Assembly: GCA_947368535.1 (NCBI GenBank)
Contig: CANBHY010000010.1
Span: 1-53,843, forward strand
DNA: 53,843 nucleotides
Origin: an uncultured Clostridium sp.
Lineage (GTDB): Bacteria > Bacillota > Clostridia > TANB77 > CAG-508
Reading direction: 5' to 3'
Positions 16,095-27,463 of the stretch are shown here, piece after piece. The notes under the pieces are model-generated. The model did no database searches. It saw only the letters and a list, made by a program, of their open reading frames with translations, and had not been told where the DNA came from. Made by a program: the position numbers and the translations under genes. Positions within the stretch are counted from its first letter, which is position 1, and every line of letters begins with the position of its first letter.

Positions 16095-18080
16095 ATGAAG
16101 AAAGACAAAAAAGTAATTAATCAAAATCTAGAGAAATCACAAGAAGAATTATTAACACAAGAAAAAGAACAAGAAGAACAAATAAGTTTTCTAGAAAAAA
16201 ACAGAAAAGGATTAAAAGACCTTATAGCACCAGCGGGAATAGATGCTTCTAATCCAAATTATCTACAAATTGCATCAGGACGTACAAGATATGCAAGAAG
16301 TATGATAGTATCAACAATTCCAAGAATGTGTACATTTCCAGAATTTTTAAGAGGTATGTATACTTTTGGAGATTTAAATGTATCAGTATTTATAAATCCA
16401 GTAAGTGAAAATACTTCACAAACAGAATTAAATAGAACAATTAATGAGCTAGAATCTGAAAGAATTGTAGCTTGGGACAGAGGAGATATTAACAGAGAAA
16501 GAATATTAGCACAAAAAAGAGCAGAAGCAGAAGAATTAAGAGATCAAATCGCAGCAGGATTTAACAAATTATTTGATTCATCAATAATATGTACATTATT
16601 TGCGTACAGTTTAGAAGAATTAGAAAAATATACAGAATTATTATCTGCTGAAATGTCTAAAAACTTAATTGGTATAAAACCAGCATGGGCAATTCAAGAC
16701 GAAGCTTACAGAAGCAATATGCCATTTGTAGATAATAAAATTAAGAAAGTACATACTTTTGATAGACGTTCTATGTCTACAGTATTTCCTTTCTTTACAT
16801 CAGAGATAGGTCATGAAAAAGGAATACCATTAGGATTTAATAGACAAACAGGATTACCAATTTTATTTGATAACTTTAGTCCAACATTAACAAATTATAA
16901 TATGGTTATATTCGGTAAATCTGGAGCTGGTAAAGGTGTTACAATAAAAACACTAACAGCTAGATCATCTGTATTAATGGGAATAGAAAGTTTAGCACTA
17001 GATGCTGAAGGTGAATATGGAGTAGTTGCAGAAGCTCTAGGAGGAGTAAATGTAATTATAAGTCCAAATTCAAAAACTATTATAAATTTATTCGATATAG
17101 AACCTGAAATAGTAAAAGATGAAATAACAGGAAGAGAAAGAGTAGTTCTTAATGTTGAAAATAAGGTTGAAGACGTTACACAATCACTATTAACAATGGC
17201 AAGAGGAAGTACAAGAAGTAAAGAAGTAAACGAATTAACAAAACAAATTATCTCTGAGTCAGTTGCAGAAGAATATGAATCAATAGGTGTTAATGGAAAT
17301 GTTGAAAGTCTTTACAGAACAGCTTCAGCACTAGTTAGAGATAAATTAGAAAAAGAGAAAAAAGATATGCCAACAATAGGAAGTTGGTATGCACGTATAT
17401 TAAGAAAAGCAGAAGAAAATAAAAATCCAGACTATAGATTTCACTATAGTTATCTAATAAAAGTTATGAGACAATATGTTAGAGCTTATAACGGACAAAT
17501 GGCATATTTTGATGGACAATCAACATTTGAATTATTAGACGGAATGCCATTTATAAACTTAGATATTTCTCAATTAGAAGAAAGATTTGCAAGACCTTTA
17601 GCACAACAAGTTCTTCTTTCTTGGATTTGGGAAAAATATGTTAAGAAAAATAGTGAAGATAAATCAAAAGCTGCTAAAAAAAGAGTTCTTATTGACGAAG
17701 CTTGGATGTTGCTTCCATACCCAGAAGCAGTAGATTTCTTAAATACAATGGCTAGACGTGCTAGAAAAAGAAACGTATCACTAGCAGTTATGTCACAAAG
17801 ATTCCAAGATTTCTATGAGAAAAAAGAAGTTGAAGCAGTACTTACATCTTCAGATACAAAATTATTCTTAGCACAAGATAAATCAGAAATACAATATATC
17901 AAAAAGGTATTCAAGTTAAGCGATGGAGAAGCATATTTCTTAACAACTTGCCAAAGAGGTGAGGGACTATTAAAAGTTGGTGAAGATACAGCTATTATAG
18001 CAATACAACCAACTAAGAAAGAGTTTGAATTTATAGAAACAAATATGAACAAATTAGCTACATTACAATCAGAAAACTAA
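16095..18080 (+). CDS. VirB4-like type IV secretion ATPase
   Basis: The 661-residue protein powers pilus assembly or substrate transfer at the inner face of the membrane. After a charged N-terminus (1-40) and a VirB4 middle domain it has Walker A GKSGAGKGVT (about 274-283), Walker B RVLIDEAWMLL near 530-540 and the MSQRFQDF sensor-like motif near 562. It is shorter than the usual 750-850 residues because the N-terminal domain lies in the preceding gene. ATG 16095 has AAGGAGG. The gene is intact and uses host codons. Confidence 0.9.
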   Translation: MKKDKKVINQNLEKSQEELLTQEKEQEEQISFLEKNRKGLKDLIAPAGIDASNPNYLQIASGRTRYARSMIVSTIPRMCTFPEFLRGMYTFGDLNVSVFINPVSENTSQTELNRTINELESERIVAWDRGDINRERILAQKRAEAEELRDQIAAGFNKLFDSSIICTLFAYSLEELEKYTELLSAEMSKNLIGIKPAWAIQDEAYRSNMPFVDNKIKKVHTFDRRSMSTVFPFFTSEIGHEKGIPLGFNRQTGLPILFDNFSPTLTNYNMVIFGKSGAGKGVTIKTLTARSSVLMGIESLALDAEGEYGVVAEALGGVNVIISPNSKTIINLFDIEPEIVKDEITGRERVVLNVENKVEDVTQSLLTMARGSTRSKEVNELTKQIISESVAEEYESIGVNGNVESLYRTASALVRDKLEKEKKDMPTIGSWYARILRKAEENKNPDYRFHYSYLIKVMRQYVRAYNGQMAYFDGQSTFELLDGMPFINLDISQLEERFARPLAQQVLLSWIWEKYVKKNSEDKSKAAKKRVLIDEAWMLLPYPEAVDFLNTMARRARKRNVSLAVMSQRFQDFYEKKEVEAVLTSSDTKLFLAQDKSEIQYIKKVFKLSDGEAYFLTTCQRGEGLLKVGEDTAIIAIQPTKKEFEFIETNMNKLATLQSEN

Positions 18081-18094
18081 TAAAAGGAGAATAT

Positions 18095-19343
18095 ATGAAA
18101 AACAAACTCATAGGAGCAATAATATTTGTATTATTATGTACTACAATAATACCTAATTTCATATATGCTACCGATATAGAATATGATATCAATACACAAA
18201 CAATGGAAGATATGGACTATTCTGACTCATCATTTAGTAAGCTAAAAGATGATGGAAAAGCAGATATAAGTACAAATGCAGGAAGAAAAACTAGAGAAAT
18301 AAGAGAATCATTTTCATTAGGAGCAGGGTTAGCTTCAGCTGTTGGAGCACTTATAATGGGACCAGTACTTATGATATCAGCATTAATGACAATGACAGCC
18401 AGAGGATCAGATTTATTTATAAATAGTGATGGTACGGCAGTAACAAATCATACTCTACTTGATATATCTACATGGGGAAATATTTTAGTAAACTGGTATA
18501 CAATAGAAGATACAGTATTCGGAAGCTTAGACCTATTTAATGCAGATTATTTTACATCAAATTCTGAAATAAAAAATGATGCCAATAAAGCAATAAAAAA
18601 TTCTGTAGCAGCATGGTATTATACACTAAGTGTATTAGGTGTACTAATTAACTTATTAGTTTTAATATATATCGGAATAAAAATGGCAGTATCAACAGTT
18701 GCATCAGCCATTGCCAAATATAAAGAAATGTTAAAAGATTGGCTAGTCGGCATGGTACTAATATTTGCATTACCATACATCATAGGCTTTATAAATCTTC
18801 TATGTAGTGGATTTGTAGAATTACTATGTGTTGTAAAAGATAATGTAATTAATAAACGGATTCGAACAAAGCATCTTATGGCAAGCAATTAATTTATTAA
18901 AAATAACATCAGGATGGTCATATGTTGCAACAGTACTTATGTATTTAGTATTAACATTCTATCAAATAAAATTTTTCTTACTATATATAAACAGATTACT
19001 ATCAATGGGATTTTTAATAGTAATATCACCAATTATGGCAGCAACATATTCAATAAATAAAACAAAAATATCTGGAAAAGGTGGAAAATCAAAAATATTT
19101 GCACAATGGTTTAGAGAATATTGCGTAAATGCCGCATTACAACCATTACATGCAGCTATATACCTAGTATTTATAGTAACAGCAAATCAAATATTTGCAG
19201 CTGCGCCACTATTAGCAGTATTATTCTTTGCTACCCTATCAAGAGCAGAAAAAATAGTAAAGAATATATTAGGAATGAGAAAAATGTCATCAATTCACTC
19301 AATGTCATCATATATGCCAGCTAACAAATTATATAAGCCATAA
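18095..19343 (+). CDS. VirB6/TrbL-like polytopic membrane protein, +1 frameshifted at CGGA
   Basis: Frame one (18095-18856) gives a signal peptide, an extracellular loop and the helices WYYTLSVLGVLINLLVLIYIGIK... It then meets CGG at 18857 and would end at 18890-18892. Skipping C18857 continues with GFEQSILWQ, more helices and the RLLSMGFLIVISPIMA segment, ending at 19343. The joined protein has 415 residues. The layout copies the paralogue at 19375, where the matching segments are IYVGIRMAISTVAS and RMLTVGFLIIIAPL. VirB6 proteins form part of the inner-membrane channel. If the frame is not restored, the truncated product would lack the second half of the channel. Confidence 0.78.
18857..18860 (+). 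other. Candidate +1 recoding site CGGA in the virB6-like gene
   Basis: The zero-frame codons are AAT AAA CGG ATT; dropping C18857 gives AAT AAA GGA TTC. The new frame is open for 161 residues and encodes the helices expected from the two paralogues. Confidence 0.55.
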
Positions 19344-19374
19344 AGCGATAAAAATACAAATTAGGAGAATAGGA

Positions 19375-21294
19375 ATGAAAAAGAAGTTACAAAAACTATT
19401 ATTGATAATAATAGTAGTCCTAACAATTACAAATATGCTATGTGCAACCATATCAAATGCAACAACTGCTGTGCCAGCGGGAACAACAGTAGAATCATTA
19501 GATAATGAAGAAGAAAATAACTTACTAGCAGGAATATTTGGTGGAGTAGGATGGTTTATTGACGGAGTAGTAGGAATAATAAGTAAAGTAATCCAAATAC
19601 CTTTATTATTAATAGGTATGGCACTGCAAGGATTGCTTACAGGAATAGCAAGCTTAGAAGGAAGTACAATTCAAGGATTTATAACTCCTGATGATATATT
19701 CTTTAATAGAGTCGGATTAACAGATATAAACTTTTTCAATTTAGGAAGTGGAGGAAGTGTTGTAAATGTAATAAGAACTAACATTGCAACATGGTATTAC
19801 ATACTACAAATATTAGCAACAATAATTTTGCTAGTAGTTTTAATATATGTAGGAATCAGAATGGCAATATCAACAGTTGCTTCAGATCAAGCAAAATATA
19901 AAAAAATGTTAACAGATTGGGCAATGAGTTTTGCATTATTATTCTTTTTAGGATATATAATACTATTTACTTTAGAAGCCAACAATGCACTAGTAGGAAT
20001 GCTAGGACAAGCAAATAGGGTAACAATAGGAAATGGTGTAGTAACACAATTAACTTGGGACATAGTATCAGGTGGAGCTACAAAATCATGGGCAGCTTTT
20101 ATAGTTTATTTTACATTATTAGGTATGACAACAGCATTCTTATTCTCTTACATAAAACGTATGCTAACAGTAGGATTTTTAATAATAATAGCACCACTAA
20201 TAACAATAACTTATTCAATGGATAAAATGAAAGATGGCCAAGCACAAGCATTAAATACATGGATGAGAGAATTTATGTTTAATGTCTTAATTCAACCATT
20301 TCATGTAGTTATATATTTAGTATTTGTATCAACAACATTAGATTTATTAAGTACAGGTCCATCATTGGCAAAAATGTTTTTGTCAATAATGTGTATGTCT
20401 TTTATATGGACAGCAGAAAAAATAGTAAAAAACATATTTGGACTAAAACAAGCAGAAAGTCTTGGAGAAACATTAGCTGCAATGGGAATAGTAAAAGAAA
20501 TAGGAAAAGCAGCAACATCAGCAGCATCAGCAGGAAGCAAAGCAGTTGGAAAAACAAAATTTGGACAAAATATTCAACAAAAAGTTGGAAATACAAAAGT
20601 TGGTCAAGCATATCAGAGAATGTCAAACAGTCAAACTGGATCAAAAGTATTAAATTTAGGAAAGAAAGTAATAGGAACAACAGGAGCTGCAGGTATTGGA
20701 GCAGCAACATTTGGATTCGAATTAGGTGCTAATACACCAGCTAATGCTTTCCATGCAGGAATGGAAGGATATAAGGCAGGAAAAGCATTATTTAATCCAG
20801 ATCCAAATGCACAAGGAAGTTCACAACAAATACAATTAAGTGAACAAGATTTACAAAGATTTGCAGACTTAATATCTAAAAATAATAACTTCCAGTTTGC
20901 AGATTATAACAATGGAAACACAACAAGCAAAAATAATTTAAAAGCATATGCTCAATCACTAATTGGTGCCAATATGAACATGTTAAATAATGATATTCAA
21001 AGAGCATTAGCAAACTTAACAAGAACAAATCCAACAGAATATAACACAACAACAGCAGCTGGAAACCAACATTTATTAGACTTACAAAATGCAGCGTTAG
21101 ATCCTAACTTAGATTTTAATGATCCATCTACAAATCCATTAGGACGCGCATGGACAGCCGAAGAAAAAAGAGTTATAGATGCAATACAAGTTAAAAACTT
21201 AGCAGAAGCAGTAAACAATACACATAAACAATATCAGGCAGCAGGAAGACAAAACCCAGCACAAGATATAGACTCATTTATAAACGGATTATAA
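19375..21294 (+). CDS. VirB6/TrbL-like polytopic membrane protein, copy 2
   Basis: The 639-residue protein has a signal peptide (about 1-30), an amphipathic segment, and about six membrane helices between residues 140 and 350, including the shared VLIYVGIRMAISTVAS and KRMLTVGFLIIIAPL blocks. A soluble C-terminal region (about 370-639) is rich in Ala, Gly, Asn and Gln. VirB6 forms the central channel of type IV systems; the long tail may contact other parts or the substrate. ATG 19375 has AGGAGA. It is uninterrupted, unlike its neighbour. Confidence 0.75.
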   Translation: MKKKLQKLLLIIIVVLTITNMLCATISNATTAVPAGTTVESLDNEEENNLLAGIFGGVGWFIDGVVGIISKVIQIPLLLIGMALQGLLTGIASLEGSTIQGFITPDDIFFNRVGLTDINFFNLGSGGSVVNVIRTNIATWYYILQILATIILLVVLIYVGIRMAISTVASDQAKYKKMLTDWAMSFALLFFLGYIILFTLEANNALVGMLGQANRVTIGNGVVTQLTWDIVSGGATKSWAAFIVYFTLLGMTTAFLFSYIKRMLTVGFLIIIAPLITITYSMDKMKDGQAQALNTWMREFMFNVLIQPFHVVIYLVFVSTTLDLLSTGPSLAKMFLSIMCMSFIWTAEKIVKNIFGLKQAESLGETLAAMGIVKEIGKAATSAASAGSKAVGKTKFGQNIQQKVGNTKVGQAYQRMSNSQTGSKVLNLGKKVIGTTGAAGIGAATFGFELGANTPANAFHAGMEGYKAGKALFNPDPNAQGSSQQIQLSEQDLQRFADLISKNNNFQFADYNNGNTTSKNNLKAYAQSLIGANMNMLNNDIQRALANLTRTNPTEYNTTTAAGNQHLLDLQNAALDPNLDFNDPSTNPLGRAWTAEEKRVIDAIQVKNLAEAVNNTHKQYQAAGRQNPAQDIDSFINGL

Positions 21295-21311
21295 AAAGGA
21301 TAATTGAGGAT

Positions 21312-21887
21312 ATGAGTAATATAAAAAGAAAAAAAAGAACTAATCAAAAATACATAGCAATCATGATTATAGCTTTTATAATCATGATTGCTGCTGTCAT
21401 ATCAATATTGCTAATTTTAAAATCAAAAACAAAAGAAAAAAATAATAATACAGTAGTAACGACAGAGCCAACAGAAGAAGAGATTGAAGCATCTGAAAAA
21501 GAAGAAATTAAAAATATGTCTGAAAGCAAAAGAATGAAAAGATATATAGGAATGTTTTTTGAAGATATAGAAGAAGGAAAGTATTTAGAAGCATATTCAG
21601 TATTAAATGAAGAATTTAAAAACAATTACTTTCCTAGATTAGAAGACTTTGAAGAATATGCAAAAAAATATTTGAATTCAAATACATTAGCTATAACATA
21701 TGACAACATAGAAAGATTAGGTAACAATAAAACAGGAAATATGTATGTAGTTTGGACAACAATAACAGATATATTTAGACCAAAGTTAGCAGAAGACGAA
21801 AAAATAGAACAAACTAATTTTGTTATAATAGAAAAAAATTATAATGAATTCGAAATGTCATTTAGTGTAAAAACAGATGAAGAATAG
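21312..21887 (+). CDS. VirB8-like membrane protein (NTF2-like fold), copy 1
   Basis: The 191-residue protein has a basic cytoplasmic start, one membrane helix (about 15-40), an acidic linker and a compact extracellular domain with YLEAYSVLNEEFKNNYFP (about 95-112). This pattern is typical of the NTF2-like domain in VirB8/TcpC proteins of Gram-positive type IV systems, which bridge membrane and wall. The assignment rests on topology and context, not clear sequence identity. It ends with a TAG stop that overlaps the next ribosome site. Confidence 0.55.
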   Translation: MSNIKRKKRTNQKYIAIMIIAFIIMIAAVISILLILKSKTKEKNNNTVVTTEPTEEEIEASEKEEIKNMSESKRMKRYIGMFFEDIEEGKYLEAYSVLNEEFKNNYFPRLEDFEEYAKKYLNSNTLAITYDNIERLGNNKTGNMYVVWTTITDIFRPKLAEDEKIEQTNFVIIEKNYNEFEMSFSVKTDEE

Positions 21888-21896
21888 GAGGAAAAA

Positions 21897-22841
21897 GTGT
21901 TCCTAAAATTACGATTAAAAGTTAGAAATTTTTTCAAAAAATATAAAAATAAAATATTCATCGTATTAGTTATATGGATAATAATATTAGCAATCAACTA
22001 TTTATTAGGACACCAAAAACAAAAAGTTGTATTGAATACAACCTATGCACCACATAATGTTGTTTTACTAAGTGACAGTGAAGTCCCAGAAAATCTACAA
22101 AATCCGATTGAAGATTTAATAGACGACTATGTAAATAAATGCAACAAAAAAGACTACAAAGCAGCTTATGAATTATTAACAGAAGAGTGTAAAACACATG
22201 CATTTAACAATTCGTTAGAAAAATTTACAAAATACATAGATTCAATTTTTGCTCAAGAGAAAAGATATAGTATTCAAAATTATTCTAATATAAGTGAACA
22301 ATATATATATAATTTAAAATTACTAAATGACATTATTACAACAGGACTAACAAATGAAAGCTATGCATACTATGAAGAGAAAATAGCAATAAAAAAAGAA
22401 AATGGTCAATTAAAACTATCAGTTAATGACTATATGGGTTCAAAAGAATTAAAAAACGTAGCAGAAGATGATTATTTGAAAATAAGAATTGAGTCAAAAG
22501 AACAGTATTATGATCATGAAATTTATACAGTAAAAGCTACAAATAAAAGCGATAAAACAGCAATAATATTTGACGGACTAGCAGGAGAAGAAATATATTT
22601 AGTGTCAGAGACAGATAGAAGAGCACTATTAAATGCAGACACATCATTAGTATTAATACCAGGAGAAACGAAAACCGCAAAATTAACATTTTCAAAATAT
22701 TATGATGAAACTATTCCTGCAGATCAAATAATATTTAATAAGATACGATTATTGACAGATTACACAGGAAATGAGCCAACAGAAGAAGAACAATTAAATA
22801 AAGCAGAAAGAGTATATAGTATAAACGTTCAAGTAAAATAA
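21897..22841 (+). CDS. VirB8-like membrane protein (NTF2-like fold), copy 2
   Basis: The 314-residue protein starts at GTG 21897 with AGGAGG seven bases upstream. It has a very basic N-terminus, one membrane helix (about 20-40), an NTF2-like stretch (CNKKDYKAAYELLTEECKT, about 80-98) and a C-terminal beta-rich domain (about 190-314). With the preceding gene it gives two single-pass NTF2-like proteins in tandem, as in systems where a VirB8 pair forms mixed rings. Function is inferred from position. Confidence 0.55.
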   Translation: MFLKLRLKVRNFFKKYKNKIFIVLVIWIIILAINYLLGHQKQKVVLNTTYAPHNVVLLSDSEVPENLQNPIEDLIDDYVNKCNKKDYKAAYELLTEECKTHAFNNSLEKFTKYIDSIFAQEKRYSIQNYSNISEQYIYNLKLLNDIITTGLTNESYAYYEEKIAIKKENGQLKLSVNDYMGSKELKNVAEDDYLKIRIESKEQYYDHEIYTVKATNKSDKTAIIFDGLAGEEIYLVSETDRRALLNADTSLVLIPGETKTAKLTFSKYYDETIPADQIIFNKIRLLTDYTGNEPTEEEQLNKAERVYSINVQVK

Positions 22842-22870
22842 AAAGCTAAAATAGAAAAGAGGTGAGAACT

Positions 22871-25800
22871 GTGCGGAGAAGATGATGAAGAAATAAAAAG
22901 AAAAGCGATGGAAGAACAAGATGCTGAAGAAGAAAACATGGAAGACCAAGAGGCTGAAGATGAAGCTGCAGATGAAGATAGTGCTGGAAATAAATTTTCT
23001 CACTCATTAGATGACGATGAAGATGAAGAAGGTCAAGAAGATTCAAAAGATAGCAAAAGTGATAGAAAAAAAGATAATGACGATAAAGATGAAGAAAAAG
23101 ATCCTGAAGATGGGGAAAATCCTGAAGAAGATTTAGACAAAACTGGAGAAGATTTTGATGACCTAAATGATGAAGGCAAAGATAAGTCTGATGGACCTGA
23201 TGAAAATACGGAAGATTTTACTTCAGATCCAGATGCTGATAAGAAAAACGATGGAGAAGATGAACTAGATGATAGTAAAAATAGAGACGATCTGGATAAT
23301 GATGAAAGTAAGGAACAAAATCCTGATGACGAGCCAAATAGAGACAAATTAGATGATACCGAATCTAAATTAAAAGATGATTCTGACCCAGATATAGAAG
23401 ACAAAATGGAAGAAGGTAAAGAAGCAGCAGAGGATGCAGCAGAAGATGCGGCAGAAGAAGCTAAGGATAGTGCAACAGATCCATCAGGTGCAACAGGAGG
23501 AACTACCGCAGCACCAGAAGCAGCTGGAGAAACTGCTGCAGAAGGTGGCGCTACAGCTGCGGAAGGAGGTGCTGCCGCTGCAGAAGGAGGAGCTGCCGCT
23601 GCAGAGGGTGGAGCCGTTGCCGCAGAAGCAGGAACAGCCGCAGCAGGAACGGCTACAGCAGGAGGAATCGCAGCCGCAGGACCTGTAATACTAATAGTAT
23701 TAGCCGTAATACTATTAATAATAATTATTATAGGTGTAGCAGGATTCTTTACAACAATGCCACAGTTCTTATGGAATAGATTAAAAGAATTTGCATTAAG
23801 CATGTGGGATGGAATCGAAGGCTACTTCATAGGAATGGACGAAGCAGGAATAAATAAAGACGACGTTATAGTAGCAGCACAATATTTATATGACATGGGG
23901 TATGATTTAGTAGGAATGGGATTTGCAGAAAGCGTAGAAATTGCAGGTCAGAAGGACGAAAATGGAAACATTATAGAACCTACTGAAGACCATCCAGAAA
24001 ATTCAATAATATCTATAGATGCACCATACTTAACATCATACTTAGTAGCTGAAAATAGAACATATTTAGTAAATAATTTTACATTCAATTTTGAAAGTTT
24101 CTTCTCAAGTTTCTTTAACGGAGAATTTTGGTCAGATGATGGTCACTCTGCTTGGGGAACAGGATTGATAAATTTAGATGATAATCTTATTGATACAATA
24201 ATGTCTCCATTATATGGAATAAGAGCAGGAGAATATTTTAACGTAGGAGAAGCAATTAAAGGTGTAAAAATAGACAGAGATAATAATACTATGAGAATTA
24301 GACGTTTAAATCTTGAATTAGCAGTTTGGAAATCACATTTTGACTATACATATTATAGCTTAGAAGGTTGGTCTGGAAGGTATGGAAAACCGTTTGAATT
24401 AATGATTACATTACATGTAGCAACAATGGCACCAGATCTAGTAAAAGAGTTTGCATTAAATAAAGATTTAGACGCAAAAGTAAATGTAAAATTAACAGGC
24501 AAAAAAACACTAAGTGGAGAAATATATGTTGATGGAAAATCATTAACAGACATCAAAGATCAAGGATTATATTCAGATGAAACTAGAGAATGGTTAGAAG
24601 ACAAACAAAAAGATAATGCTGATGAAATAAAAACAGCAATGCCTTATATATCTAGTGTAACAAACCACTGGTTTAGAAATGTATATTTTGAAGGCACAGA
24701 CTCAATGGATGCATCAGGTGATAAAATAGGATCAGTAGATGTTGGAGTAGATGACGATGCTGATGGATTAGAAGACTTTAATGAAACATCAGGAGCAAAA
24801 ACTCAAAAAACGAGAAGATTATCAAGTGATGATAATGTATATGAATCAGGAAATGATGTACAGGTAGAACTTGAATTTACAGTAGATGAAAGACCAGCAG
24901 AATTAGAAGGTAAATCAATAACAATAAAAGGTTCAATAGAAGATGGAATGACACAAACAAAAGATGCTGTAAGAGGTGTAACAAATCCAACAACAAAACA
25001 AATATTTGCAGGAGAATATTACTTATACGATGGAACAATAGAAAAAGCAAAAGCAATTCAAGCAGCAAGACGTGGCGAAAATAATGGAGTAAAAAAAGAA
25101 AAAGTAAATTTAACTAAAGATTCACTACAAGCATTTACAATATTAGAAGGAAGCAATACATTAGACGCTCAATTCATATACAGAGACCTAAAAGAATTAG
25201 TAATTGAAATAGGATATTTCGAAAGAGAAGACTTTTACGAAATAGAAAAACAAGTACTAGAATGGCCAGTACCAGAATATATACCAGCAGAATGGCCAAA
25301 CAATGAAATAGAAAAACAAGTTATAGAATATGGAAGTATAATAGCTTGTGATGAAACAATAGCAGCATCTTTAGGAATATCATTAGAAGATTTACAAAAG
25401 CTAACAGGAACAGAAGATAAAGAAGATGAAGAAGAACAGCTAGAAGAAGAACTAGATATGTTAAAAGGATTAGTGTTCTTAGGTGATGATTACATAGCAG
25501 GACTAGAACAAAATGTAACAATAGAAGATGCAAAATTCTATTCAGCACAAGGATCTGGACCACAATATTGGTTAGACAATATTGCAACACTTCCAGAAGG
25601 AATAGGTACAGTTGTAATAGCGACTGGATCTAACGATCCAAAAAAATATGAATCAATGAAAGGTTTAATAGACGCATTAGATGAAAAATATGAAAACATA
25701 CAGATGTATGTTATAGAAGTAATGCATGTAACTCATAATCATGAGAGTGCAGATTCATATAACAAATTGATAGATACATATAATTCACACGTAAGAAATA

Positions 25801-27452
25801 AGTGTAAAATACAACCTAATGCAACTTTTATAGATGCATCATTAGGATTTATAACAGATGGTTACTTAAATAATAGTGACAGCACAGGAAGATTTTTACC
25901 ATCAGGAAGTTATACACAATGGGCTAAAAATATAGCTAGAAAGATAAATGAAAACAATATTTCTGCTAATGATACAGATGAACAATTTGTAGTAGATTTC
26001 TTAAAAGCAGCAAAAGATGTAACAAAATTTGTAGATGAAAATAACTTCGAATATGGAAGTGCAGATTTTATGCCACCAAGAACTAATGGTAGCATAGATG
26101 AAAAAACTGGAACAACAGATGAAAACGGAGGAAAGAAAATATCATCAGACAGAATGGTATCTTGGGCACTATATAAATGTGGATATAAAGATCAACCAGA
26201 CTGTGGATTGTGTGTAGGTGAAGATGGAGACTTTATTAGTTATTGCGAAAGTAAAGAATGGAAAAGAATTACATCAGCAGATGAAGTACAAGTTGGTGAT
26301 ATAGTATTTACAGGAAAAATAGATGATGAAGGCAAAAAAGCAAATCATGTATTTATATGTGCAGGAGAAGGAAAAAGATATGATTGCGGAAGTCAAGAAA
26401 GAATAAGACTAGAAGGATCATACAGTAGCTATGAATGTCAACCATTTAATGAAGATATAGGCTCAGACTTTGTATGCGCATATAGAGTAACAGGAGATGG
26501 AGTAATAAATTCTGGACTTAAAGAAAACTTAGATGTAATAGCAATGGGAAATGGTAAAGTAACAGAATTATTAGATGAAAGTACAAACTTATTTTCAGAA
26601 GAATATATAGCTCGCTCAATATATGGAGATGAAATAGTAACAGGAGCAACAGAAGATCCAGTAGAAGGAAGAGAACAATCTAAAGAAGGAATAAGAATAA
26701 AACTTACAGATAATGCATTAAGAGGATATGTATTAGTAATGTATGGATTTGACGTAGATAGCAGTATATCAGTAGGACAAAAAATAACAGTAGGAGAAAC
26801 AATAGGAAAATCATTAAATTCAGATGTGTACATTATATTAATAGACAAAGACAAGGCTGTAATAGAAGATGTAGAAGATTACATAAAAGTTCCTAAGAAG
26901 ACAAAAGACAATTCTGGAGCATCACCGCAACCATATCAAGCACAGCCAGGAGATGATGTATTATTAGCCAATATGATGCATCATGAAGGTTGTACAAATA
27001 CATTCCAAGGTGCAGCTTATGGTTCATATTCAAAAGATGAAGCAGATAGAATAAATATGATGACAGGATATGTACTAATAAATAGAGCATTAGTAAATTT
27101 CGGAGGACATGGAACAACAATAAGAGAGCAATTAGCAGCACCAGGACAATATGCCACAGCATATGTCGCAAATAATCAAACAGTAGAATGCCTAGAGTGC
27201 TATGCAAATGCTAAATTATGTTTAAAATGGGATTGTGATTATGTAAAAAATCCAGACGGAGAAAAGATGACAAGAGATGTACTGTACCAATCAGGATGGG
27301 ATCAATGTACAGGAGGAAATAGCCACCCAGGACAAACATGCTTCTGGTGGGTAGATGACAATAGAAATAATGTACCAGATGTATATTCAGGAGCGGGGGC
27401 ATGGTATGACGAGTTCTTCTGCTATAGTGATCAATATAGAAGTTATAGATAA
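22871..27452 (+). CDS. Giant multidomain cell-wall hydrolase of the secretion locus
   Basis: The protein is about 1526 residues from the GTG at 22871. An extremely acidic region (about 1-190) and an Ala/Gly-rich repeat (about 195-265) precede one membrane helix (about 268-295). Outside follow a large unassigned region, a SGNH-hydrolase-like domain (FLGDDYI near 870, GSND near 918), an NlpC/P60-like domain (Cys in YKCGY near 1098, His near 1158), a degenerate M23-like domain (about 1205-1345) and a SleB-type wall hydrolase domain (about 1350-1526, MMHHEGC). It probably opens peptidoglycan for the machine. The start needs a +1 shift at CGGA directly after GTG, or a CTG start at 22869, or ATG 22908, which lacks a ribosome site. 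Confidence 0.75.
22874..22877 (+). other. Possible +1 recoding site CGGA after a GTG start
   Basis: AGAGGTGA at 22858-22865 is well placed for GTG 22871, but that frame reads GTG CGG AGA AGA TGA. Skipping C22874 enters the long hydrolase frame (GGA GAA GAT). A CTG start at 22869 would avoid any shift, so this site is weaker than the other three. Confidence 0.35.
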
Positions 27453-27463
27453 AGGAGTTAAAA

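Noticed and set aside
18939..19343. Separate gene starting at ATG 18939
   Set aside because: There is no Shine-Dalgarno site, and its sequence is the continuation of the preceding VirB6-like protein when compared with the two paralogues.
23033..23803. Minus-strand Ala/Ser-rich open frame opposite the acidic region
   Set aside because: It is an antisense artefact of Asp/Glu and Ala/Gly-rich codons and has no ribosome site.
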